64,000 bases of DNA from Streptomyces canus (GTDB taxonomy: Bacteria > Actinomycetota > Actinomycetes > Streptomycetales > Streptomycetaceae): positions 682,001 through 746,000 of the forward strand of contig NZ_CP107989.1 of NCBI RefSeq assembly GCF_041435015.1, read 5' to 3'. Positions 10,001 to 16,154 of the stretch are shown in pieces. Under the pieces are notes generated by a model. The model saw only the letters and a list, made by a program, of their open reading frames with translations, was not told the DNA's origin and did no database searches. Each line of letters opens with the position of its first letter. Positions within the stretch are counted from its first letter, which is position 1. The position numbers and the translations under genes were made by a program.

Positions 10001-10119
10001 GTCGCCTGCGTCGCGGCCGAAGCCGGGGTCGGCGTCGTGAGGGATGTCAGCAGCACCGCGGGGAGAGCCATCGCAAGCACTGCTGACAACTTGCGGATGG
10101 CGGAGGTGGCAGGTCTCAT
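7006..10119 (-). CDS. Secreted beta-helix glycosidase-like protein (GH141-like) with C-terminal lectin domain
   Basis: A 1037-residue exported protein, paralogous in its first two thirds to the converging gene at 4043. A signal peptide (hydrophobic segment 10-25, then a Pro/Ala/Ser stretch ending near residue 36) precedes a beta-helix domain with YYVAPGGNDANAGT, FLRGGNYPV and YAAYQGEKPVL-GGVQVTGW, all like GH141 family N-termini. Residues of about 765-895 form a beta-sandwich module with GSGVRYLG and VDVYIDG motifs, seen in carbohydrate-binding modules. A ricin B-type lectin domain with QHW repeats fills 898-1037. AGGAGG precedes the ATG at a normal distance. It probably acts with its paralogue on the same polymer. 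No catalytic residues are assigned. Confidence 0.75.
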   Translation of the reverse strand: MRPATSAIRKLSAVLAMALPAVLLTSLTTPTPASAATQATYYVAPGGNDANAGTITAPFKTLQHARDVVRTVNSNMTGDINVFLRGGNYPVSSTINFTSADSGTNGHHVVYAAYQGEKPVLNGGVQVTGWTQHSGNIWKAPLNRDNKLRALYVNNKRAQMASKTIPSAGCYGTYTITAGQAPWAWESGSQCDGAKYSLSDLPAVAANQDDVEIRYPTTWTTSIVGVRQITTSSDGAHRVALFQQPGAAIAQGPPNGNFAAAGGTPTFMNAYEFLDQPGEFYFDKTNHTLYYYKSSSEDMTSAQVFAPNNVSTLIKVAGTSTTDHARNITFSGLTVEHSDWNLVNVAGSVFRQGQQGNAISTVYARKNFHAYTYRNVDLPPGIIQIENADGISLQRNTVQHTGADGINMVNDVTDSQLTGNITNDIAGSAITVGHPQHVYIGDYTSTNHEKYPVNVEGVCKNISITDNYLYDSAVLFQGSSAVSAYFTDSLSVRHNRIEKSPWAGITLGWGWWNFDGSSNSIRPGVPTTTAKNNTISYNQIVDTMQVLGDSAPIYDLGSQPGTEISNNYIQGVPAGHKYGLHPDEGSAYINFHDNVLDLDPNVAFAINSGTWGKQHDLSITHTYGTVNKINDKNVPNSTIEDVRAYADGVWPSQAYAIAVNSGLEDAYKDLVPQSSLGLQDYALPASTFTGKGVSSIPLRSIGDATRTLWLAPSGTTTFTVGPTMTKAAGTATTISVPPMAGDYRLYVVDAQGNASAESKSLVRQRWGYVDDKDSGLTYSSGWSTWNDSQDFKGSEHYTNRAGDNVQYSFTGSGVRYLGMKQPNMGKVDVYIDGALAQSGVDAYASTVTKQVSLFEKTDLAAGPHTIKVVCTGTKNAASSNTVCALDAFAGISFPATNAFYKLLDKNSGMAIDITGGSTSDGANAIQWNDSGAQNQHWRFVAVGDGSFKIINQNSGKLLDVYQASTADGAAVIQWTDKNGANQHWTLVAAGNGYYKIKNVNSGKLLSVSGSSTTAGAQLVQTTDTNADSQLWQAVNVD

Positions 10120-10159
10120 CGTCTGCCCCTCCTGCTGCTTCGGACGGACGGGAAAGCGT

Positions 10160-10270
10160 TCATGCGGCGGCTCCGGGGGTGTTGTCGGTGCGGTTGACGC
10201 GAATCTTCATCGGCCTCCGGCCCTTGGGTCCCGAGGGCTCAGGAGCGTCGGTGAGCGGCACAAACTCGCG
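10160..10270 (-). pseudogene. 3' fragment of a second zinc-dependent dehydrogenase gene
   Basis: Reading leftward, this stretch encodes EFVPLTDAP and then PMKIRVNRTD-TPGAAA before a stop. It matches the C-terminus of the intact zinc dehydrogenase at 13808 (KVVPLTQAP ... VMKILVDCTDDAQGAA). The middle part, which should hold AFEAL, is scrambled. It therefore looks like the tail of a decayed paralogue downstream of the operon. The match is short, so confidence is moderate. Confidence 0.45.
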
Positions 10271-10315
10271 GGTCTGGGGCGACTTCGTTCGTCCACGGTG
10301 GCTGTGCCAGGGGGG

Positions 10316-11353
10316 TCACCCCTGTCGATCGGCGACCTCGGGCGGGCGGTCGGCCGTGCCCTGGATACCGCTGGTGGTAAGGACGTCGGGCCTGATCAGG
10401 CCTTGGCACCGGAGGTCGTCCCAGAGTGCCCGGGGTACGACGCTCCGCTGAAGGTCCACGTTCTGCGTCACTTGTGCGCGGTCACGCATGCCGAGCGTGA
10501 CATTGACGGTGCTGGGGTGGGTGGTCGGGAAGGCGATGGCGGCGGCGGGCAGGCTGGTGCCGTGCCCCTTGCAGACCTCGGCGATCGCCCGTGCGCGGGC
10601 GACCAGCTCCGACGGGGCGTCCTGGTAGTCGTACTTCATGCCTTCGGTGGGCCACTCACGAGAGAGCAAGCCGGAGTTGAAGACGCCGACCGCGACGACG
10701 CTCTTGCCCGATTCCTGTGCGGCGGGCAGGACGTCGTCCAGCGCGGACTGGTCGAGGAGTGTGTAGCGTCCGGCGAGCATGACCACGTCGGCGGCGGTCT
10801 CGCGCAGGAAGCGGGCGAGCATGGCCGATTGGTTCATGCCGGCGCCGATCGCCCCGATCACGCCCTGGTGGCGCAGCTCCGCGAGGGTGGGCATGGCCTC
10901 GTCGGCGGCCTGCTGCCAGTGGTCCTCAGGGTCGTGCAGGTAGACGATGTCCAGCCGGTCCAGGCCCGTGCGCTCCAGCGTGTCCTCGATGGAGCGGAGC
11001 ACACCGTCGCGGCTGAAGTCCCAACGCCGGCGCAGGTCGTCCCGTACGACGAAGCCCTCGGTGTCGACGCCACGTGGCTCCTCGTTGGGAACGAGTAGTC
11101 GGCCCACCTTGGAGGAGATGACGTACTCGTCGCGCGGGCGGCCTCGCAGGGCGGCGCCCAGGCGGCGCTCGGAGAGGCCGAGGCCGTAGTGCGGTGCGGT
11201 GTCGAAGTACCGGATTCCGGCCTCCCACGCCGCGTCGACGGCGCCCGCGGCGTCGCCCGCCGAGGTGGTCCGGTAGAGGTTGCCGATCACGGACGCGCCG
11301 AATCCGAGCTCGGTGAGTTCGACGGAGGTGTTGTGGATGTTCCGGCGTTGCAT
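10316..11353 (-). CDS. Aldo/keto reductase, L-fucose (aldose 1-) dehydrogenase-like
   Basis: A 345-residue AKR-superfamily enzyme with the catalytic tetrad in place: Asp51 and Tyr56 in FDTAPHYG, Lys82 in SSKVGR and His140 in VYLHDPED. The family member it most resembles is the L-fucose/D-threo-aldose 1-dehydrogenase group, which oxidises the sugar C1 to a lactone. The product would feed the lactonase-like amidohydrolase encoded in the same operon. It lies 33 bases after the sugar kinase stop and appears to be the last gene of the leftward operon. The final 20 residues extend past the usual family end. Substrate is inferred from context. Confidence 0.72.
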   Translation of the reverse strand: MQRRNIHNTSVELTELGFGASVIGNLYRTTSAGDAAGAVDAAWEAGIRYFDTAPHYGLGLSERRLGAALRGRPRDEYVISSKVGRLLVPNEEPRGVDTEGFVVRDDLRRRWDFSRDGVLRSIEDTLERTGLDRLDIVYLHDPEDHWQQAADEAMPTLAELRHQGVIGAIGAGMNQSAMLARFLRETAADVVMLAGRYTLLDQSALDDVLPAAQESGKSVVAVGVFNSGLLSREWPTEGMKYDYQDAPSELVARARAIAEVCKGHGTSLPAAAIAFPTTHPSTVNVTLGMRDRAQVTQNVDLQRSVVPRALWDDLRCQGLIRPDVLTTSGIQGTADRPPEVADRQG

Positions 11354-11386
11354 GACGTCCTCTTCGTGGATGTCGATCGGCGTGCG

Positions 11387-12424
11387 TCAGCGCCGCACGT
11401 GGGCCGCGTCGCCTGCCATGAGCGCCTCGACCTCGCCGAGCGTGGCCATGGAGACGTCGCCGGGAGTGGTCATGGTGAGCGCGCCGTGGGCGGTGCCGTA
11501 GGCCAGGGCGCGGTCCAGTGGGGTGCCGGTGAGCAGCCCGTGGATCAGGCCGGCGGCGAATCCGTCGCCGGAGCCGATGCGGTCCAGGACCTGCAGTCCC
11601 GGCATCCGAGGGCCGGTGACGAAGCCGGTCTCCGGCGACCAGGCGGCCGAGGACCAGTCGTTGATCCCGGCCGAGGGCACCTCGCGCAGCGTGGTCGCCA
11701 GCACTCTCGCCTCGGGCAGCAGGCCGGCCACCTCGGCGAGCGCGTCCGCCACCTCGTCGGCCCCGACGCGCGCCTGTCCCGGGTACGCCCCGGCCAGGCC
11801 GAGGGCGCCCACCACGACATCGGCGTGCCGGGCGAGTCGCAGGTCGACCTCGCGGGCGGCGTCGGCGCCGCCCCGGCCGGCCCAGAGGCTGGGGCGATAG
11901 TTGGGGTCGTAGGAGACGGTGACCCCGTGCCGGCGGGCCGCCGCCAGGGCCTCGTCGGCGACGTCCACCGTGGTGTCGGACAGACCGGCGAAGATGCCGC
12001 CGGTGTGGAACCAGCGCACCCCGCCGGCGAAGACGTCGTCCCAGTCGACGTCGCCTTTGCGCAGTTGAGAGGCGGCGGTGTGCGCGCGGTCGCTGACGCC
12101 CAGTGCGCCGCGGATGCCGTAGCCGCGTTCGACGAAGTTGAGGCCGTTGCGGGTGGTGCGGCCGATGCCGTCGTCGGGCACCCAGCGGATCAGCGAGGTG
12201 TCGACGCCGCCCTGGAGGATGAGGTCCTCGACGAGCCGGCCCACGGCGTTGTCGGCGAGGGCGGTCACGACGGCTGTGCGCAGGCCGAAGCAGCGGCGTA
12301 GTCCGCGGACGACGTTGTACTCGCCGCCGCCCTCCCAGACCTGGAAGGAGCGGGTGGTGCGGATGCGTCCCTCGCCCGGGTCGAAGCGCAGCATCACCTC
12401 GCCCAGGGCCACCACGTCGATCAC
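11387..12424 (-). CDS. kdgK: PfkB-family sugar kinase, 2-keto-3-deoxygluconate kinase-like
   Basis: A 345-residue ribokinase/PfkB-fold kinase. It begins with ALGEVMLRFDPGE and contains the catalytic loop GSGDGFAAG near residue 285 with its conserved aspartate. The following gene upstream is a KDPG aldolase, and the two overlap as GTGA, so phosphorylation of 2-keto-3-deoxygluconate (or galactonate) to KDPG is the natural reading. The GTG start at 12424 has AAAGGAG six bases upstream. The symbol is inferred from pairing with the aldolase rather than from specificity residues. Confidence 0.72.
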   Translation of the reverse strand: MIDVVALGEVMLRFDPGEGRIRTTRSFQVWEGGGEYNVVRGLRRCFGLRTAVVTALADNAVGRLVEDLILQGGVDTSLIRWVPDDGIGRTTRNGLNFVERGYGIRGALGVSDRAHTAASQLRKGDVDWDDVFAGGVRWFHTGGIFAGLSDTTVDVADEALAAARRHGVTVSYDPNYRPSLWAGRGGADAAREVDLRLARHADVVVGALGLAGAYPGQARVGADEVADALAEVAGLLPEARVLATTLREVPSAGINDWSSAAWSPETGFVTGPRMPGLQVLDRIGSGDGFAAGLIHGLLTGTPLDRALAYGTAHGALTMTTPGDVSMATLGEVEALMAGDAAHVRR

Positions 12425-13053
12425 GACATGCTCCTTTTCACCGCATCCGCGGTCAGCCGGCGGATCTCGTCATAGTCGCCGCGCTCCAGGTGGGCGGGGG
12501 TGGCCATCCAGCTGCCGCCGACGGCCAGGACCGCCCGGTCGGCGAGGTAGGCGGCCATCCGGGAGGCGTCGATCCCGCCGGTCGGCACGAAGCGCGTCCC
12601 GGGGAAGGGCGCCGCGAGCGCCCGCAGTGTCCGCAGGCCGCCGAGCGGCTCGGCGGGAAAGAGCTTGACGGTGTCGAGGCCGGCGCGCAGGGCGCGCATC
12701 AGCTCGGTGGCGGTGGCGATGCCCGGCACGACCGGGACCCCCAGCTCACCGCACGTCGCGACGACCTCCTCGTCGAAACCGGGCGAGACAACGAAGCGGG
12801 CCCCGGCCGCCACGGCCCGCTCCGCCTGCCCCGGGGTGAGGACCGTGCCCGCGCCGACGGCCAGGCCACCGTGGGCGGCCATCTCCTTGAGCACCCGCTC
12901 GGCGCCCGGGGTACGGAAGGTGACCTCGGCACACCGGGCGCCGCCCACCGCGAGCGCCTCGGCCAGCGGACCGGCCATCTTCGTGGACGGCACGGTCAGC
13001 ACCGGCAGGAGACGGGCCCCGCCCAGCACGGTCGCCAGGTCGGTGTCGCTCAT
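12421..13053 (-). CDS. eda: 2-dehydro-3-deoxyphosphogluconate (KDPG) aldolase family
   Basis: A 210-residue class I aldolase that splits KDPG to pyruvate and glyceraldehyde 3-phosphate. Glu43 in CAEVTFRT, the phosphate-binding loop GAGTVLTP near 68 and the Schiff-base Lys130 in TVKLFPAE are all present, as is the GGI phosphate motif near 163. Length matches the family. The ATG at 13053 overlaps the end of the SDR gene. Some relatives use 2-keto-3-deoxy-6-phosphogalactonate or non-phosphorylated deoxyacids, so substrate is open. Confidence 0.82.
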   Translation of the reverse strand: MSDTDLATVLGGARLLPVLTVPSTKMAGPLAEALAVGGARCAEVTFRTPGAERVLKEMAAHGGLAVGAGTVLTPGQAERAVAAGARFVVSPGFDEEVVATCGELGVPVVPGIATATELMRALRAGLDTVKLFPAEPLGGLRTLRALAAPFPGTRFVPTGGIDASRMAAYLADRAVLAVGGSWMATPAHLERGDYDEIRRLTADAVKRSMS

Positions 13054-13811
13054 CGGCCGAGCCAGCCGCCGTCGACGGGCAGCACGACGCCGTGGACGTA
13101 GGCGGCGGCGTCCGAGGCGAGGAACACCGCGGCACCCGCCAGGTCGTCCGCGCTGCCCCACCGTCCGGCCGGGATACGGTCCAGGATCGCCTGGCTGCGC
13201 ACCGGGTCGTCCCGCAGGGCCTGGGTGTTGTCGGTGGCGATGTAGCCCGGCGCGAGGGCGTTGACGTTCACGCCGTGCGACGCCCACTCGTTGGCCAGCG
13301 CTTTGGTCAGGCCGGCGATGCCGTGCTTGGCGGCGGTGTAGCCGGGAACGGTGATCCCGCCCTGGAAGCTGAGCAGCGATGCGGTGAAGATGACCTTCCC
13401 CCGGCCGCGGGCGACCATCACCGCGCCGAGGGCGCGGGTGAGCGCGAACTGGGCGTTGAGGTTGACCTGGAGCACCAGCTCCCAGTCGGCGTCAGTGTGT
13501 TCGGCGGCCGGCGCGCGGCGGATGGTGCCCGCGTTGTTGACCAGGATGTCCACCGGCCGCTCCCGCCCCGCGAGATCCGCGCCCAGGGCCCGTACCGCCT
13601 CGGGGTCGGCGAAGTCGGTCCGGATCGCCTCGAACGTACGCCCCGCGCCGAGGACGTCCTTCTCCACCGCACTGCCGGACTCCTCCAGCGAGGCACTGAC
13701 GCCGATGACGTCCGCGCCGGCCTCGGCGAGCGCTCGGGCCATGGCCCGGCCGATGCCGCGCCGGGCTCCGGTGACGACGGCGAGCTTCCCGGTGAGGTCG
13801 AAGGCGGTCAT
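13050..13811 (-). CDS. kduD: SDR-family KduD-like 2-keto-3-deoxygluconate 5-dehydrogenase
   Basis: A 253-residue classical short-chain dehydrogenase. It has TGARRGIG at 14-21, NNAG at 92-95 and the catalytic triad Ser145, Tyr158, Lys162. The stretch SLLSFQGGI-VPGYTA followed by GLTKALANEWA, APGYIATDNT and RIPAGRWG is characteristic of KduD, which links 2,5-diketo-3-deoxygluconate and KDG in the breakdown of unsaturated uronates. With kdgK and eda in the next two positions it forms a complete KDG exit route. No KduI isomerase is seen in the window. A role on 2-keto-3-deoxy-L-fuconate is the main alternative. Confidence 0.78.
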   Translation of the reverse strand: MTAFDLTGKLAVVTGARRGIGRAMARALAEAGADVIGVSASLEESGSAVEKDVLGAGRTFEAIRTDFADPEAVRALGADLAGRERPVDILVNNAGTIRRAPAAEHTDADWELVLQVNLNAQFALTRALGAVMVARGRGKVIFTASLLSFQGGITVPGYTAAKHGIAGLTKALANEWASHGVNVNALAPGYIATDNTQALRDDPVRSQAILDRIPAGRWGSADDLAGAAVFLASDAAAYVHGVVLPVDGGWLGR

Positions 13812-14851
13812 ACGGCGGCTCCCTGGGCGTCGTCGGTGCAGTCCACGAGGATCTTCATCACGTCACCGCCGCCCTCCAGCGCCTCGAAAGCGGCGGGTGC
13901 CTGGGTGAGCGGCACGACCTTGCTGATCAACCGCTCTGCCGGGATCGTGCCGTCCGCCACCAGCCCCACCGCCTTCTCGAAGTCGGAGCGGTCATACAAC
14001 CGCGCGCCCACCAGGGTGAGTTCGCGCCAGAAGAAGCGGTGCAGATTGACCTCGCGGGGGCGGGGGTGGATGGCCACCAGGCACAGTCGTCCGCGCACGC
14101 CGAGTACGTCGACCGCCGTGTCCACCCCGCCCGCCGCGCCCGACACCTCGAACGCGACATCCGCGCCCGCATCCCCGGTCCACTGCCGTACCAGCGCCGG
14201 CACGTCGTCGTCGGCCGGATTCCACACCGTCAGGCCCAACTCCTCGGCGAGCAGCCGACGGTGTGCGCTCAGCTCCGCCACCCGGACGTCGGCACCCGTG
14301 GCCCGTGCGACCAGTGCGATCAGGACGCCGACCGGCCCGCCGCCGACCACCACGACCTTCTCCCCCTGACGCACCCCGGCCCGGCCCACGTCATGGACGG
14401 CGACCGCCGTCGGCTCGACCAGCGCGGCCCGGTCCAGGGCCAGGCTCTCCGGCAGCCGGATCAGCGTCGAGGCGGGCACGAGCCAGCGCTGCTGCATCGC
14501 GCCCGGCGAGTCGATACCGATGAAGTCGAGGTGCTGGCAGATGTGTTGATGGCCCGCCCGGCAGGCCGGGCAGCTGTCGTCCCAGCGCAGCGGCATCACG
14601 GTCACCGCGTCACCGAGCTGCCAGCCCTCGACGTCCGGACCCACGCGTATGACGCGGCCGGACATCTCGTGCCCCAGGACGGCGGGCATGCCTACCCGGG
14701 CGTCCATGTCGCCGTGGAAGATGTGCAGATCGGTGCCGCAGATGCCGACATAGGCGGGGGCCAGCTCCACCTCCCCGGGACCGGGCGAGGGGGTCTCGGC
14801 GGGAGCCGTGTCCAGGGTACGGGCGGCCGTGTAACGGACTGCGAGTGTCAT
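13808..14851 (-). CDS. Zinc-dependent medium-chain sugar/polyol dehydrogenase
   Basis: A 347-residue MDR-superfamily enzyme. Catalytic zinc ligands are visible as Cys38 in GICGTDLH and His61-Glu62 in LGHEMSG. The structural zinc lobe reads CPACRAGHQHIC, with three cysteines rather than the usual four. The NAD(P) loop is VVGGGPVGVLIA near 170. GGAG lies nine bases upstream of the ATG. Members act on sorbitol, threonine, galactitol or sugar acids, and in this operon it most likely oxidises a sugar or sugar acid intermediate. A decayed copy of its 3' end lies at 10160. Confidence 0.78.
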   Translation of the reverse strand: MTLAVRYTAARTLDTAPAETPSPGPGEVELAPAYVGICGTDLHIFHGDMDARVGMPAVLGHEMSGRVIRVGPDVEGWQLGDAVTVMPLRWDDSCPACRAGHQHICQHLDFIGIDSPGAMQQRWLVPASTLIRLPESLALDRAALVEPTAVAVHDVGRAGVRQGEKVVVVGGGPVGVLIALVARATGADVRVAELSAHRRLLAEELGLTVWNPADDDVPALVRQWTGDAGADVAFEVSGAAGGVDTAVDVLGVRGRLCLVAIHPRPREVNLHRFFWRELTLVGARLYDRSDFEKAVGLVADGTIPAERLISKVVPLTQAPAAFEALEGGGDVMKILVDCTDDAQGAAV

Positions 14852-14890
14852 GGTGTTCTCCAGAGGTCCTTCAGCGCGAGCGCCGACGGG

Positions 14891-15769
14891 TCAGCTGCGG
14901 GCGGGAAGGCGGTAGAAGGCGGTCGCGGTGCCGGCGAGGATCGCCTGGATCTCGTTCTCGGCACAGTCGGTGAGCAGTTCGTCCACGGTGGCGGCCCAGC
15001 GGTTCCAGCCGCCGGCGAGGTTGGCGACCGGCCAGTCGGAGCCGAACATCAGCCGGTCCGGGCCGAAGGCGGTGAGCAGGGTGTCCCAGACCGGGCGGAG
15101 GTCGTCGGTCGTCCACGTCGCATGGTCGGCTTCGGTGATCAGTCCCGACAGCTTGCAGACCACCTGGGGGTGTCCGGCCAGCCGGTGCATCTGGTGTTGC
15201 CAGTCGGTCAGTTCACCCCGGGCGATGGGCGGCTTGCCCGCGTGGTCGAGGACCTGGGGCAGGTCGGGGAAGCGTTCGGCCAGGCGGATCGCCTGGCCGA
15301 GTTGGTGGCTGTGGATCAGTACGTCGTAGGACAGCCCGTGGTCCCGGACCGTAGCCAACCCCCGCTCCACATCCGGGCGTTGCAGCCAGCGCGGGTTCGA
15401 CTCGCCCTGGACGAGATGGCGCAGGGAGCGCAGGTGTGCGCCGCCCGGTCCGGCGAGCAGCTGGTCCAGCGTCTCGCCGATCGCCGGCGACGTCAGGTCC
15501 GCCCAGCCGACCACCGCCTCGATCAGCGGCTCCTGCTCCGCGAGGGCGAGAAGGTCCTCCGTCTCGGGCACGTCCGGGATGCACTGCACGACCACCGTGC
15601 TGTGCAGATGACGGCCCGCGATGGGGTGGGTCGCGGTGGAACGCAGGTCTCCGGGGGTGAAGGTGCGGCTGATCGACGCCAGGTCGGGGTCGTCGAGCCA
15701 GGGTTGCGGACGCCGGTCGAGGTCCCAGAGGTGGTGGTGCGCATCGATGAGGACAGGGGCGGGGGTCAT
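14891..15769 (-). CDS. Amidohydrolase-2 family lactonase, L-fuconolactonase-like
   Basis: A 292-residue TIM-barrel metal hydrolase. The metal-binding start DAHHHLWD, the central HLRSLRHLVQGE and LDHAGKPP, CKLSGLITEAD, and the final LMFGSDWPV motif match L-fuconolactonase and related sugar-lactonases. The enzyme would open the lactone made by a sugar C1 dehydrogenase. I chose ATG 15769 because GGAAG is seven bases upstream; a TTG four codons earlier lacks a site. It sits 37 bases after the mutarotase gene. Confidence 0.78.
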   Translation of the reverse strand: MTPAPVLIDAHHHLWDLDRRPQPWLDDPDLASISRTFTPGDLRSTATHPIAGRHLHSTVVVQCIPDVPETEDLLALAEQEPLIEAVVGWADLTSPAIGETLDQLLAGPGGAHLRSLRHLVQGESNPRWLQRPDVERGLATVRDHGLSYDVLIHSHQLGQAIRLAERFPDLPQVLDHAGKPPIARGELTDWQHQMHRLAGHPQVVCKLSGLITEADHATWTTDDLRPVWDTLLTAFGPDRLMFGSDWPVANLAGGWNRWAATVDELLTDCAENEIQAILAGTATAFYRLPARS

Positions 15770-15806
15770 GGCAGCTTCCAAGTGGGTCGGTCCGGTCGGG
15801 GCCGCG

Positions 15807-16154
15807 TCAGAGGGTGAAGTCCTCGCCGGGCGGGTCGAGGTGCCAGATCTCGGTCAGTTCCGTCCACTGGCGGGAGTCGCCCCGGTCGGGCCAGGGTTCC
15901 TGGCAGGGGTCGGTGAGCTTCCACCACTCCTGGGTCTCCGGGTCGGCTTCGAGGACGGCCATGTCGGCCTCGAAGTCGTCGCCGTGGTACTCGAAGTAGG
16001 CGAACAGCACGTCACCGCGGAGGAAGATGCCGTAGTTGCGGATCTGTGCCCGGTGCAGGGCCGCTTGGACGCCGGGCCACACAGCGGAGTGGAGTTCGAG
16101 GTACTCCTCGCGGTGTTCGGGGCGGAGCCGGATGGTCTGGGCGATGCGCTTCAT
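15807..16154 (-). CDS. L-rhamnose/L-fucose mutarotase family protein
   Basis: A 115-residue protein of the RhaM (YiiL/DUF718) family, which interconverts alpha and beta anomers of L-rhamnose or related 6-deoxysugars. It begins MKRIAQTIRLRPEHREEYLELHS and has the His22 of the LHSAVWP motif and the YFEYHGDD segment typical of the ferredoxin-like dimer. Such genes are also found in L-fucose clusters. It is 10 residues longer than the usual 104 at its C-terminus. Its ATG overlaps the stop codon of the upstream 671-residue gene. It supports a 6-deoxysugar as substrate of the operon. Confidence 0.83.
   Translation of the reverse strand: MKRIAQTIRLRPEHREEYLELHSAVWPGVQAALHRAQIRNYGIFLRGDVLFAYFEYHGDDFEADMAVLEADPETQEWWKLTDPCQEPWPDRGDSRQWTELTEIWHLDPPGEDFTL

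Noticed and set aside
6892..10086. A 1064-codon plus-strand ORF antisense to the second beta-helix gene
   Set aside because: It is a shadow of strong codon-position GC bias. The minus-strand frame has a signal peptide, known domains and a ribosome binding site, while the plus-strand product is low-complexity Arg/Gly/Val sequence.
13092..14369. Long plus-strand ORF over the SDR and zinc dehydrogenase genes
   Set aside because: It is antisense to two genes with intact catalytic motifs and overlapping starts and stops.
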